A DNA stretch of 64,000 nucleotides, from positions 401-64,400 of the forward strand of contig BAFH01000003.1 in the NCBI GenBank assembly GCA_000296795.1, given 5' to 3'. Under the pieces are notes generated by a model that was not told where the DNA came from, did not search any database, and worked only from the letters and a program-made list of their open reading frames with translations. The position numbers and the translations under genes are program-made. The stretch is from Candidatus Jettenia caeni (GTDB lineage: Bacteria > Planctomycetota > Brocadiia > Brocadiales > Brocadiaceae). This document shows positions 16,501 through 25,325 of this stretch, piece after piece (the first letter of the stretch is position 1; every line of letters begins with the position of its first letter).

Positions 16501-17430
16501 ATGGATGTTACGATTGTAATAGTAAGTTATAATGTGGCTGACTTATTAAATGAATGCATTATCTCAATAAAAAAAGAGACGTCCTGCGAATACGAGATTA
16601 TTGTTGTTGACAATAATTCTGTAGATAATTCCATGGAGTTGCTTAAGGCGAATCACCCTGATGTAAAACGAATACAGAACGTGAGCAATGTAGGTTTTGC
16701 AAAAGCAAATAATCAGGCCTTCGAAAAGGCTCAAGGCAGCTACATTTTTATGCTTAATCCCGACACCGTTGTTTTAGATAGAGCTATTGATAAGCTGGTT
16801 CAGTTTATGGACGAACACCCGGAAGCAGGAGCTTGTGGGCCAAAAGTTTTAAACTATGATATGTCTCTTCAGCCTAGTTGCCATCATTTCCCGACAATTG
16901 CAATGAGATTCATAGAGCATTCTCAACTTGAGAGAGTTTTTCCAAAAAGCAAAATTTTTGGTCGTCACTATATGACTTACTGGAATTATGATGAGGTAAA
17001 AGAGGTGGACTGGATTCGGGGTTGTTCCTTGCTGCTTAGAAAGACAACCTTAGAGCTTGTAGGAACTCTTGATGAGAATTATTTTATGTATACTGAAGAA
17101 ACAGATATTTGTTATCGCATGAATAAGAGTGGATGGAAAGTGCTGTTTTTCCCGGGAGCGGAGATTGTGCATTACTGGGGTAAAAGTTCCGAAGTTTCAA
17201 AGAAGGAAAAAGGATATTCTCCTGCAACGATAAAATACTTATTTAATACGAAATACTATTTTTTTAAAAAACATTACGGCTGTGTTCATTTTGTCTTTAT
17301 AAAAGGAATTGACTTTGTATTTTATTTATTGGTCTTTATAAAAAATATATTTAGAAAGGATGCAGAGGTACGGAGATTAAAACTATCGTATGCTTCTTAT
17401 GTGCTTTCTCTGATCTTGTTTGGCAAGTAG
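16501..17430 (+). CDS. Glycosyltransferase family 2 (rhamnosyltransferase-like)
   Basis: The start MDVTIVIVSYNVADLLNECI, with EIIVVDNNSVDNSMELL, is the GT-A nucleotide-binding half. NVGFAKANNQAF and FMLNPDTVVLDRAI carry the D-x-D-like metal site. The LRKTTLELVGTLDENYFMYTEETDICYRM region supplies the ED catalytic-base motif typical of WbbL-like rhamnosyltransferases. C-terminal hydrophobic stretches suggest membrane association. A TTG at 16489 overlaps the upstream stop, but the ATG at 16501 has a better-placed GAGAGG, so I start there. It adds a sugar to the EPS unit; donor and acceptor are unknown. Confidence 0.87.
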   Translation: MDVTIVIVSYNVADLLNECIISIKKETSCEYEIIVVDNNSVDNSMELLKANHPDVKRIQNVSNVGFAKANNQAFEKAQGSYIFMLNPDTVVLDRAIDKLVQFMDEHPEAGACGPKVLNYDMSLQPSCHHFPTIAMRFIEHSQLERVFPKSKIFGRHYMTYWNYDEVKEVDWIRGCSLLLRKTTLELVGTLDENYFMYTEETDICYRMNKSGWKVLFFPGAEIVHYWGKSSEVSKKEKGYSPATIKYLFNTKYYFFKKHYGCVHFVFIKGIDFVFYLLVFIKNIFRKDAEVRRLKLSYASYVLSLILFGK

Positions 17431-17540
17431 ATGTACCGTAAGGAAAAGCTATAGATACCTTAAAGAGAAACACTCCTGGCTATTGTTCTCTTGCTCTGTA
17501 GTTACAGAGATCATATGCAGGGCGGGGCTTTAGCCTTACC

Positions 17541-17562
17541 GGGCAACCCTAAAGGATTGCCC
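17541..17562. repeat. Palindrome GGGCAA-CCTaaAGG-TTGCCC
   Basis: A near-perfect stem of nine pairs with one mismatch and a two-base loop lies in the gap between two EPS glycosyltransferase genes. It resembles REP-type repeats but has no close second copy that I found in the window. It has no U-run and is not a convincing terminator. Confidence 0.5.
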
Positions 17563-17621
17563 TACGGAATTAAAATTCCTCAACAGGAAACCAGGATAGA
17601 CCATAACTCGTAACACTTTGA

Positions 17622-17662
17622 TTTTTGGAAAATAACCCCGTAGGGGTGAAATGTTTATAGAA
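17622..17662 (+). repeat. 41-base dispersed repeat with CCCCGTAGGGG core, copy 1
   Basis: The 41 bases TTTTTGGAAAATAA + YCCCRTAGGGG + TGAAATGTTTATAGAA recur at 32556-32596 with only two differences, both C/T or G/A in the hairpin core. Copy 1 is intergenic, 28 bases before the GTG of the next glycosyltransferase. Confidence 0.85.
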
Positions 17663-17690
17663 TAATAAAGTTATCTATAGAGGTGTATTT

Positions 17691-18923
17691 GTGAATGCGA
17701 AAAAAATACTCATTCTTTCTCCTTGCCCTCTTTTTCCCACAGTGATGGGAAATCAGGTCAGGATAAAGTTTCTTATAGAAGAGCTAAACAAACGGCATTG
17801 TGTGGACTTGATAACCCTTGAAGATAGAAAAAATTATAGTATGCACGATGCGCATTATAAGAAAATATGCCATAAACATTATCCCATAATAATTCCGAAC
17901 AATAAAGACAATGTAATTGGCAGGGTTTTTTATAGTTTAGGGCGACGGCTTGTGTACTTGCTTTTTGGAATTCCTTCGCAATATTATTATCCTTCATTGC
18001 CACAGATCCAGCGAGAGATACATGGCATAATAAACAGGAATGATTATGATGTTATCCAATTTGAATATTGGTTTATGGGAAAATTTATAAAGAAGTTAAA
18101 ACAGAAATTATATTTAACCGTTGATACTCATGATGTATGTCATGAAAAAACAGAGAAAGAATTTCAAACTATATATGAAAATTCCCGTAAGCAAAGATTT
18201 ATTCGAAGAGAACTTTCAAAGATAAAAGAATTGGAGCATTATTACCTTAATCAATGTGACACGATCATTTCAATCTCCAGTTCCGATTCTATATATTTTG
18301 AAAATAATTTTCCCAGGAAGAAGGTCCTTTATATACCAATTGGAATGGATTTAAAGGATTTCCTCAGTTACCCGACAATCAAAAATAATAAACCAACGGT
18401 TCTTTTTTATGGAAATTTAGGAACACTTCAGAATATACATGCTTTTTTTGAATTATGGAATGAAATCTTCCCACGTATAAAAAAAGAAATCCCTAAGGCA
18501 CAGTTGAAGGTTGTTGGGGCTAATCCTCCCGATACTATCAAAAAGTTGTCAAGTTTGGGGTATGTAGAAGTGACAGGGTTCACGAATTGTTTGCCTGACA
18601 TTTTATCATCATGTCACTTAAAAATATTGCCAATGAAAATCGGAGGTGGTTTCCGTACCCGCCTTATTGAAGTAATGGCTAGTGGAGTGCCAGTTATTGG
18701 TACTTATATTGGGGTGGACAGTTTAGCATTTGAAAATGACGTTCATGGGTATATTAGTGATGACTATAATATATTAACTCATAAAGCTATAGAATTATTA
18801 AGAAATGATGAAAAAAGACAACACATGGGTATCGAATGTAAAAAATTTGTTGAAAGTCACTATACAACGGAAAAGGTTTATGGAAAGCTTTCTCAATATT
18901 ATTTTGATTTAGAATTATCATGA
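17691..18923 (+). CDS. Glycosyltransferase family 4, EPS type
   Basis: A 410-residue GT-B protein. The acceptor domain starts KKILILSPCPLFPTVMGNQVRIKFLIEELNKRH, similar to the glycosyltransferases of exosortase-linked EPS clusters (Glyco_trans_4_4). The donor domain has VLFYGNLGTLQNIHAFFELWNEI and the nucleotide-sugar site KILPMKIGGGFRTRLIEVMASGVPVIGT, with the RTRLIEVM wording typical of that subgroup. The GTG start at 17691 follows AGAGGTGTATTT. The upstream gap contains two repeats, so a new transcript may start here, although no clear promoter is visible. It probably adds one sugar in EPS assembly. Confidence 0.85.
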   Translation: MNAKKILILSPCPLFPTVMGNQVRIKFLIEELNKRHCVDLITLEDRKNYSMHDAHYKKICHKHYPIIIPNNKDNVIGRVFYSLGRRLVYLLFGIPSQYYYPSLPQIQREIHGIINRNDYDVIQFEYWFMGKFIKKLKQKLYLTVDTHDVCHEKTEKEFQTIYENSRKQRFIRRELSKIKELEHYYLNQCDTIISISSSDSIYFENNFPRKKVLYIPIGMDLKDFLSYPTIKNNKPTVLFYGNLGTLQNIHAFFELWNEIFPRIKKEIPKAQLKVVGANPPDTIKKLSSLGYVEVTGFTNCLPDILSSCHLKILPMKIGGGFRTRLIEVMASGVPVIGTYIGVDSLAFENDVHGYISDDYNILTHKAIELLRNDEKRQHMGIECKKFVESHYTTEKVYGKLSQYYFDLELS

Positions 18924-19023
18924 ACAGTAATTGAGATAAGAATAGATTCAAAGTCGTTGGGTTTTGTCTTTTAAAACTCAACCTAATTAATTTATTTTAT
19001 TACACAACTGAGGAAATAGTACA

Positions 19024-20013
19024 TTGTTAATAATTCTTAGGCATCCTGATGGATTAGTCCATATTGAGCAATCACGGAATACAGACAAGAATATAATATC
19101 GGTTGAACTCCATAATAAAAGATTATTTATGCCGATAAGTACATTCGAGACCACGTATCCCTGGGAATTAATAAAAAGTATTTTACAGAGTAAAGGACCA
19201 GCATGCTTATGCGATGAAATAATGAAAGACGAAGATCCTTGTTGTGTTCAGCATCAATTACAATACACTTTGCTGAGTTATGTCAGCGAGAAAGATTTTG
19301 AAAATAGAAGAATACTAGACTTTGGTTGTGGTGCAGGCGCATCCTCAATAGTATTATCGCGCATGTTGCCGAATACGGAGATAGTCGGAATAGAATTAGA
19401 CGAAAAATTGCTATACACAGCCAGATTGAGGGCAGAGCATTATCAAGCTCATAATATACGTTTTATTCCTTCTCCCGACGGCAACAGTATTCCTGATAAG
19501 TTGGGAAAATTTGATTACATAATTTTAAGTGCGGTATATGAACATCTTCTTCCCCATGAGAGAAAAAATTTACTACCTAAATTATGGGCGCATTTAAATT
19601 CTGGAGGTGTTATGTTTATTAACCAGACACCAAACAGGTTATTTCCTATAGAATTGCACACAACACATCTGCCATTGATCAATTACTTACCGGACAAGCT
19701 GGCGTTGCTTTTTGCGAGGATGTTCTCGAAAAGAGTTATCTTTGGTGATGGTTGGGAAACATTATTGCGCAAAGGGATACGGGGAGGGACGGTAAGTGAA
19801 ATAACAGATTTTTTATACGGAGATCAAAAACTATTACTGTTAGAACCTGCGATGGTAGGAGTACATGATAGTATTGATATTTGGTATCGGCTAACAAATA
19901 CCAAAAGATTAACAACTTCCAGGAAATTGTTAAAGTTTGGTATGAAATTTTTTAAATTTGTTACAGGCATACAATTAACACCATGCCTGTCTTTGGCGTT
20001 AAAGAAATTATAG
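19024..20013 (+). CDS. SAM-dependent methyltransferase in the EPS region
   Basis: Motif I reads ILDFGCGAGASSIVLSRML near residue 95, with EIVGIELDEKLL as motif II. The motif IV region is FDYIILSAVYEHLLPHERKNLL, then LWAHLNSGGVMFINQTPNRLFPIELHTTHLP. This PNRLFP.E.HTTHLP pattern is common among methyltransferases of O-antigen and EPS clusters. The first 60 residues (LRHPDGLVHIEQSRNT) are extra and of unknown function. The start is uncertain: the TTG at 19024 has GAGGA about nine bases upstream, but a later ATG at residue 37 is possible. The acceptor is probably a sugar of the EPS unit. Confidence 0.78.
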   Translation: MLIILRHPDGLVHIEQSRNTDKNIISVELHNKRLFMPISTFETTYPWELIKSILQSKGPACLCDEIMKDEDPCCVQHQLQYTLLSYVSEKDFENRRILDFGCGAGASSIVLSRMLPNTEIVGIELDEKLLYTARLRAEHYQAHNIRFIPSPDGNSIPDKLGKFDYIILSAVYEHLLPHERKNLLPKLWAHLNSGGVMFINQTPNRLFPIELHTTHLPLINYLPDKLALLFARMFSKRVIFGDGWETLLRKGIRGGTVSEITDFLYGDQKLLLLEPAMVGVHDSIDIWYRLTNTKRLTTSRKLLKFGMKFFKFVTGIQLTPCLSLALKKL

Positions 20014-20042
20014 GTATTCGATAATTTAAAAGGCTTGTAAAT

Positions 20043-21167
20043 ATGCAGAATATTCTCTATATTATCCCATCCTTAAGACTTGCCGGAGCTGAGAAGCAAA
20101 TCATTGGTTTAGTAAATGGTTTATCAGAAAAAAGATTCAATATCCATCTTTTTACCTTCGAGAGTCCGCTTGATCAGTTGGATAGCCTGAACAAACAGAA
20201 AGTTAAGTTCTATAATTATCCCAGGCGGTATAAGTTTGATTTTTCTCCCTCGAAAAAGATTGCCGAAATAATTAATAGAGAAAATATAGATATTATAGAC
20301 TGCAGATTGCAGATTGCCCTTCTGTATGGATTTCTTGGAAGGATATTGGCAAAAAAGAAGGTAAAATTCACAACCTCGGTACATACAACAATAAATAGAA
20401 ATAGAAAGGATGAACTGTTGGATCGTCTTCTCTATGTTCAATTAATGAAATACTGTGATAGGGTTATAACCGTTTGCGAAAATCAGAGGAAATACTGGAT
20501 AAGAAAATACCCCTTCCTTGAAGAAAAATGTATCACCATACATAACGGTATAGATATTGATGAATTTAAGGATGACGTATCCGAGGATGAAAAGAAGGCT
20601 TTAAGGGCTTCCTTAAAGATAGAAGATGATGAGTTGCTTGTAGGGACGGTTGCAGGCTTCAGGCCGGAAAAAGGTCACGAATATATATTGAGGGCATTAA
20701 AACTTCTTTTGAACTCAGGCGTAAAGATCAAACTCATTCTTATAGGGGATGGGGAGAGAAGAAATTACCTGCAGTCTCTTGCTCATGAACTTGGAATTTG
20801 GAGAAATGTCATCTGGCTGGGTTTGCAGAAAGAACCGAAAAAATATATCAGTATCTTCGATATATTCCTTATGGCATCTTATAGGGTAGAGACATTCTCT
20901 AATGCAATTATTGAGGCACTTTCTATGTCTAAGCCTGTTATCGCAACAGATGTAGGAGGAACCTCTGAGATGGTTAAAGACGGCGTAAATGGCTTTCTTG
21001 TAAGGCCAAAAAATCCGGAAGATATTTCGGAAAAGATTACATATTTCATTAAAAATCCGCAGTGTTTTAGGCGCTTCTCCCAAAACGCAAGACTATGCGC
21101 TGTAGAAGGGTTAAGCAAAGAACGGACGATAATGAAGACAGAAGAACTCCTTATGACATTAGCTTAA
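20043..21167 (+). CDS. Glycosyltransferase family 4
   Basis: The N-terminus MQNILYIIPSLRLAGAEKQIIGLVNGL has the GGAE-like acceptor-domain motif (AGAEKQ). The donor domain contains VGTVAGFRPEKGHEYILRALKLL and the E-x7-E site FSNAIIEALSMSKPVIATDVGGTSEMV. Length (374) and motif order are those of ordinary GT4 enzymes such as WbbK- or PimB-like proteins. An ATG at 20043, after a 29-base gap from the methyltransferase, makes co-transcription likely. This is the last gene of the first EPS block; the heparinase-like gene follows after an intergenic region with several hairpins. Confidence 0.87.
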   Translation: MQNILYIIPSLRLAGAEKQIIGLVNGLSEKRFNIHLFTFESPLDQLDSLNKQKVKFYNYPRRYKFDFSPSKKIAEIINRENIDIIDCRLQIALLYGFLGRILAKKKVKFTTSVHTTINRNRKDELLDRLLYVQLMKYCDRVITVCENQRKYWIRKYPFLEEKCITIHNGIDIDEFKDDVSEDEKKALRASLKIEDDELLVGTVAGFRPEKGHEYILRALKLLLNSGVKIKLILIGDGERRNYLQSLAHELGIWRNVIWLGLQKEPKKYISIFDIFLMASYRVETFSNAIIEALSMSKPVIATDVGGTSEMVKDGVNGFLVRPKNPEDISEKITYFIKNPQCFRRFSQNARLCAVEGLSKERTIMKTEELLMTLA

Positions 21168-21195
21168 AATAGGCATTCGGTGACTTTCGCGACGT

Positions 21196-21224
21196 GTAGT
21201 GGCAAAGGCGTGCTTTGCCACTAC
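21196..21224. repeat. Palindrome GTAGTGGCAAAG-gcgtg-CTTTGCCACTAC
   Basis: A 12-base perfect stem with a five-base loop. With its flank GCGACGT it is a second member of the family that interrupts the pseudogene near 12315, in the opposite orientation. It lies just after the first EPS block and could act as an mRNA 3' end, but it lacks a U-run. Confidence 0.7.
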
Positions 21225-21263
21225 GTAGTTTGTTTTCCCTATGCATTAAATTAAGCGGGCAAT

Positions 21264-21337
21264 ATCTCAAAAAATTTGAGATGCGTAATTATTTTTATAC
21301 ACTCATACCCTTTTCCTGAAGATTGAAAAGGTATGAG
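21264..21337 (+). promoter_or_regulatory. Two hairpins in the leader of the heparinase-like gene
   Basis: ATCTCAAA-aaa-TTTGAGAT (21264-21282) and CTCATACC(c)TTTTC-N9-GAAAAGGTATGAG (21302-21337) are consecutive stems just upstream of the ATG at 21359. The second ends 21 bases before the start codon. They may form a structured mRNA leader or an operator pair; no U-run follows either. Confidence 0.4.
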
Positions 21338-21358
21338 ATTATTTGGGGGGCAAACGAA

Positions 21359-23194
21359 ATGATATCCACGATAAAAATCAGACCTATCCTTTTTCTTTTA
21401 GTATCAATGAGCGTGTTAAATTTTTTTTATGGTAAAAATGGATCATTTATGAAAGAGGTTTTCGCTTTTCCGGGAGGAAACAAACTTTTTCCTAACAGGA
21501 GTGTATCTGCTGAAGCAAAAAAATTTATCACCCGATATGATGAAGAACTGAAGGGGTGGTACAACCCTGTTTATTTTAAAGATTGGTTTGATACCGATCA
21601 ACGTTTTGTAGGAAACATAATCTTAGACTTATCGGTTCTTTGTTGGATAAACAACACCGCGTCCAACCGGGATTATTTAAAAGGATGGTGTAGTCAGGCG
21701 ATGCAGATTCAGCAATGGGGCGATAATAATGATCTTCAGATTTCTCATTTATTATTTGGGCTTTCCACGGTTTACGATTGGCATAGAGATAAGTTTGATA
21801 AAGAATTTCAAAATAAATTAAGAGTATTTATTTATGATCATGTTAGATATCTCTATGAATTTGCAAGAGAAACTCAAGATAGGTTTTGGGGAGGATCTTA
21901 TTGGCAAAATCATAGCTGGGTAAATTATACCGCTATACTTGCTTCAGGCATGGCTCTTTCAGATGACTATGCTCATGAGGCATCGGAATGGACAACTTTA
22001 GCAAGAAATAAGATTGAGATGATAATTTCCCTCTTGCCCGTCGATGGCTCTAACCATGAAGGTTTGAATTATTCCGTTTACGGCAATACGTGGTTAGTAA
22101 GAGGGCTTACTTTGCTTGAAGTATTCGATGAGAATATTTTTAACAAATCTGAGTACCTCAAAAATTATTATAAGTTTTTTAATGCCCTTAATCCCGATAA
22201 CATGCTAAAGATTTTTTCCGATATAGGCGACTCGCCTCAATATTTATGGTTCAACCCTTGCGAATTTTTCTTAAAACTCTACCATGAATACCAATTAGAT
22301 GAATACAGGGATTTGTATCTGTTTTACCTGGATAAATATGAATATATAAAACCAGGCCTTATGTCAACGGTATACGGCTTAATAGAAAACACTTCTTTTG
22401 AAAACATGCCTGTTCCAGTACGATCGTATTTTTCGGAAGATTTGGGCGTTTTTTCTGATAAAATGACTGTGGAGGAAGAATTAGATGTGTCGTTTTTCTT
22501 TAAATCAGGAGTTCCGGGCGGGAGAATGGGCCATGCTATAGCAAACCAGAATCCAACCTATCAGCTAAACCGCAGTCATGAGCACCCTGATCAGAATCAT
22601 TTCGTAATTTGGAATAAGAATGGATTTCTTATTTCAGATACAGGGTATACCAATCTGAAACTTACGGTAGACCACAATAGTTTACTAATCAATGATGTTG
22701 GACAACTGGGAGAAGGAGACTGGTGGTTTAAAGATGCGGATGTAAAGAATAAAGTTTTTAGCGAATCAGCGGGATTAACCGATAGAGGAGTCTATTCGAG
22801 AAAGGATGTATCCGTTATCAGAGCAGACGCTGCTGAGTTTTATCCTCCGGAAGTAGGTCTCAAGAAATTTAACAGGACTATCGTGTGGCTTAAACCAATG
22901 GGTTTTATTATTCATGATTCTATTGAAACAGAAGAACCGGAAGTTTTAAAACTAATATTTCATTCTAGTTTCGATATTGAGAAGTCCGGAGAAAATGAGT
23001 GTGTTTTTAAAGATAAATCATCAATACGTGGTAAGTTTATATCTTTATCTCCTCAAGGGGCAACCATAGATGTCTCAGACCATTATATTATTTCTCACTC
23101 GAACGACGTAGAAATGATTGGAGAAAAAATAACTATAGAAAGACATATGCAGAGTAATCAGGAAGAATTTCTAACTTTAATCCTACCACAATAA
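21359..23194 (+). CDS. Heparinase II/III-like polysaccharide lyase, probably exported
   Basis: The 611-residue protein starts with a short basic region and a hydrophobic signal or anchor helix (PILFLLVSMSVLNFFYG). An alpha/alpha-toroid follows (WYNPVYFKDWFDTDQ, then YWQNHSWVNYTAILASGMAL and VDGSNHEGLNYSVYG). The C-terminal beta-sandwich contains SHEHPDQNHFVIWNKNGFLISDTGYT, the Heparinase_II_III metal/catalytic region. DSIETEEPEVLKLIFHS is also typical of that part. It probably cleaves uronic-acid-containing EPS in the periplasm or outside, for chain trimming or turnover. The ATG at 21359, after GGGGGG at good spacing, is preferred over the TTG at 21323. It stands alone between two intergenic regions. 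Confidence 0.82.
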   Translation: MISTIKIRPILFLLVSMSVLNFFYGKNGSFMKEVFAFPGGNKLFPNRSVSAEAKKFITRYDEELKGWYNPVYFKDWFDTDQRFVGNIILDLSVLCWINNTASNRDYLKGWCSQAMQIQQWGDNNDLQISHLLFGLSTVYDWHRDKFDKEFQNKLRVFIYDHVRYLYEFARETQDRFWGGSYWQNHSWVNYTAILASGMALSDDYAHEASEWTTLARNKIEMIISLLPVDGSNHEGLNYSVYGNTWLVRGLTLLEVFDENIFNKSEYLKNYYKFFNALNPDNMLKIFSDIGDSPQYLWFNPCEFFLKLYHEYQLDEYRDLYLFYLDKYEYIKPGLMSTVYGLIENTSFENMPVPVRSYFSEDLGVFSDKMTVEEELDVSFFFKSGVPGGRMGHAIANQNPTYQLNRSHEHPDQNHFVIWNKNGFLISDTGYTNLKLTVDHNSLLINDVGQLGEGDWWFKDADVKNKVFSESAGLTDRGVYSRKDVSVIRADAAEFYPPEVGLKKFNRTIVWLKPMGFIIHDSIETEEPEVLKLIFHSSFDIEKSGENECVFKDKSSIRGKFISLSPQGATIDVSDHYIISHSNDVEMIGEKITIERHMQSNQEEFLTLILPQ

Positions 23195-23692
23195 CATAGA
23201 GAAATTGTTGAATCATAGGGGGAGAACCTTGTGTTCGCCCACCTTTTATGCAAATCCAAAACGGGGATGTTTTTCCATAACTGGTATACTGTCAACTTAA
23301 TTTCCTATAATATAATAGACTTTCTCTTATTTGTCATCTATGAAAAAGCATGTCAAGAAAAAATAATGTTCCTGTTGACAAAAAAGCAAAGGAACTGTTT
23401 TCTTGCCATGCGTCCTTCCCGCTTAATTGGGGCTAATCAAGCTATTAAAGTATCGAGTGCATGAATGACAAACGGGTTATTATCGTTCTCTTTCTCTTAC
23501 CTTCTCTGAAATACCTTTGGCAATCGGTTTTCAGTCATCTATCGGTGCTCTTTGCTGAGCATGGTAATTTTAGATTTAAACGAGGGCGGATCAACCATTG
23601 CGTTGGACCTCTTTGGGTCAATGACATCTGGATCTCATCCCTCTGTCAAGAAAACAGGTGCGAACCAGCCTTTCATGCCTTCTTACCCTGTT
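23195..23692. other. Intergenic region without a supported gene
   Basis: There are short open frames in several phases, but none has a credible ribosome site or a recognisable protein. A small hairpin (GGGGAGAAC-cttgt-GTTCGCCC, near 23219-23241) lies just after the heparinase-like gene and looks like another REP-type repeat. The part next to the IS110 remnant (23560-23692) may include the 3' end of that element. Confidence 0.5.
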
Positions 23693-24424
23693 TTACTTGA
23701 TGAGATTGCCGGTGATCAGTCTGTCATTATAGTTCTCACTCTTCCTCCATACGCTTAAAGATATTGCCGCTATCTTACGACATACTGCATTATAGGCATT
23801 GTCATGACTGATACCTCTCAACCGCAAGGTATCGTAATAGTTCCTTAAACCGCTCTTACCCTTTAAAACCGAATGTCCTGCCATCTTGTATACGCATTTT
23901 AATATCCGATTTCCCCAAATCTTTTCACTCCCATATCCCCTGCCGTCACTTATCCTCTTATGCCTCACCAACCCACAGTAGCTGTAATATTTGTACTTAC
24001 TGCTAAATCTCTCCGGGTCTATTACCTGGGAGACGATCTTCGCCGCCTGGATACTCCCAATACCGGGAATGCTCTTGAGATATTTTATCTCTTGAAATCC
24101 CTTACTGCATCGAACGATCTCTTTTCCATATTCCTGCCTGCTTTCTTCCATCTTCTCCGTCTTTTTCTTCTTGTAGTCACCATTTGCTACTGGATTGCAT
24201 ACGATCAGCTCATCTACTTCTGGTCTCAATATCTCATAGAGCCAGTTGCTTAATTCACACTCTTCAAAGGTCAGTTTCTTAACACCCTCTATGCCCCTCA
24301 AATACTTCACCAAAAGCCGACCGTTGCTCTCAATCGTAGTGTTGTCTGCTTCCCTCCCTCTTTCATCCGTTACATTGAATGTACAGGTTGACGAATGTGC
24401 ATCCAATCCTATATACTTTATCAT
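23693..24424 (-). pseudogene. IS110-family transposase with internal deletion
   Basis: The 243-residue product begins MIKYIGLDAHSSTCTFNV, the first aspartate motif of the DEDD/RuvC-like domain. It continues to FEECELSNWLYEIL and VCNPVANGDYKKKKTEKMEE. The normal segment after NPV, with the paired K-x-D-x-x-D-A aspartates and the following 70-90 residues, is missing. The C-terminal Transposase_20 domain is present: KSIPGIGSIQAAKIVSQVIDPERF, then YCGLVRHKRISDGRGYGSEKIWGN. Family members are usually about 320-400 residues long. The frame is intact across the deletion, but two catalytic aspartates are gone, so the protein should be inactive. Confidence 0.85.
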
Positions 24425-24545
24425 ACAGCCTCCTTTCCAAGGTTTAAAGTCTTACCACCTTCATTGGTGGTCTCAAGCCTTTATGATATTTAATATCACA
24501 AAAGGTTATTGCCTGTTCAAGGCTTTTTAACCTCCTTGGAAGGAC
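24425..24545 (-). ncRNA. IS110 upstream non-coding end with three hairpins (possible bridge-RNA relict)
   Basis: On the minus strand this is the sequence just before the transposase ATG. Three stems are visible in plus-strand coordinates: ACCACC/GGTGGT (24454-24471), CCTTTaTGATAT/ATATCAcAAAAGG (24478-24505) and CAAGG/CCTTGG (about 24519-24541). In IS110 elements the non-coding end upstream of the transposase encodes the structured bridge RNA that pairs with target and donor DNA. That this copy makes such an RNA is inference. Confidence 0.4.
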
Positions 24546-24563
24546 GCTGCTTTTTCATATTAC

Positions 24564-24639
24564 CATTGCGAGGGGTTTTCTCCCGAAGCATCTCTTCTGA
24601 ACTATTCAAGGGATTGCTTCGGACAATACCCTCGCAATG
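24564..24639. repeat. Palindromic dispersed repeat (family CATTGCGAGGG), copy 2, inverted
   Basis: The reverse complement reads CATTGCGAGGGTATTGTCC and GAAGCAATCCC, and ends in CCCCTCGCAATGG like copy 1 at 4318-4394; the loop region is the most divergent part. It lies directly next to the IS110 non-coding end. The two copies are in opposite orientation about 20 kb apart. Confidence 0.75.
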
Positions 24640-24956
24640 ACAAGATACTATCTGAGAGAAATGCTCAACGTCTCGATTCAATCGTGGAAGATTGAGCCAG
24701 CCGTATAGTATCATGAGTTATCCTGACACTGTACTGTTCGGTTTTATACAGGAGATACTATAATTATGATTGGTTTCACATCTTTAACCCCTTACAAAAG
24801 GCAAAAACCATTTTTTCAGAAAGACGCCTTAATTTAGAGCTGATCTCAACTTCTTCTTCCAGACCATTTCAATCTTAATTATACTATTTCCCTTATATTA
24901 TGTTACTTAGCACACCCTTGTGCCCTTTTCGAACAATATAGTGTAACTCCAGATTT

Positions 24957-25325
24957 CTTCTGTGTATACATTTACCTACACAGAGTATGGTTTTACCAAT
25001 ATATGAACCATAACATATATGTATATAAAGGATAATCACTTAGCTGTGATACTAGTAAATTTTGTATTCATATACATACAAAAGATAAGATCAGATTTTA
25101 TTAATAAAAATAAAATTATTGTATACCGAAAGATGTGTAACAAGTAGTTATTTAAACAGTTACATATTTATTTTATTTCTGATAAAAAATTTTTATAGAA
25201 GTCGTTCTTTTTATAGGCATGCTGTTTGTAGTTTATGTGCTACCGTATTAGACTTTATTGAGTATGCCTTATAAACAAGGGTTTTTCTTCATGTTTAGAC
25301 AGATTTTATTTTTTAATAAATTACT
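24957..25325 (+). promoter_or_regulatory. EPS leader, copy B (homologous to 844-1180)
   Basis: It carries the same ordered blocks as copy A: CTGTGTA-N10-TACACAG (24960-24983), CTTAGCT, TAAATTTTGTAT, TGTAT-N8-ATACA (25063-25080), TTAATAAAAATAAAATTAT, TGTGTAAC, AGTTATTTA, CTGATAAAAAATTTTTATA and AGGCATGCTGTTTGTA. The spacers differ in sequence and by a few bases in length, and the last 60 bases before the start codon are not conserved. 24640-24956 shows no gene. The leader precedes the second EPS block, as copy A precedes the first. Confidence 0.75.
25215..25230 (+). promoter_or_regulatory. Sigma-54-like promoter box, copy B
   Basis: AGGCATGCTGTTTGTA, identical to 1099-1114, with GG-N10-GT spacing. 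A start about 12 bases downstream gives a leader of roughly 80 bases before the ATG at 25326. The match is imperfect (GT instead of GC at -12), but its complete conservation inside a diverged region supports function. Confidence 0.5.

Noticed and set aside
23231-23758. Several short overlapping open frames after the heparinase-like gene
   Set aside because: None has a good ribosome site, a recognisable protein or typical codon use; the region looks like IS flank and repeat.
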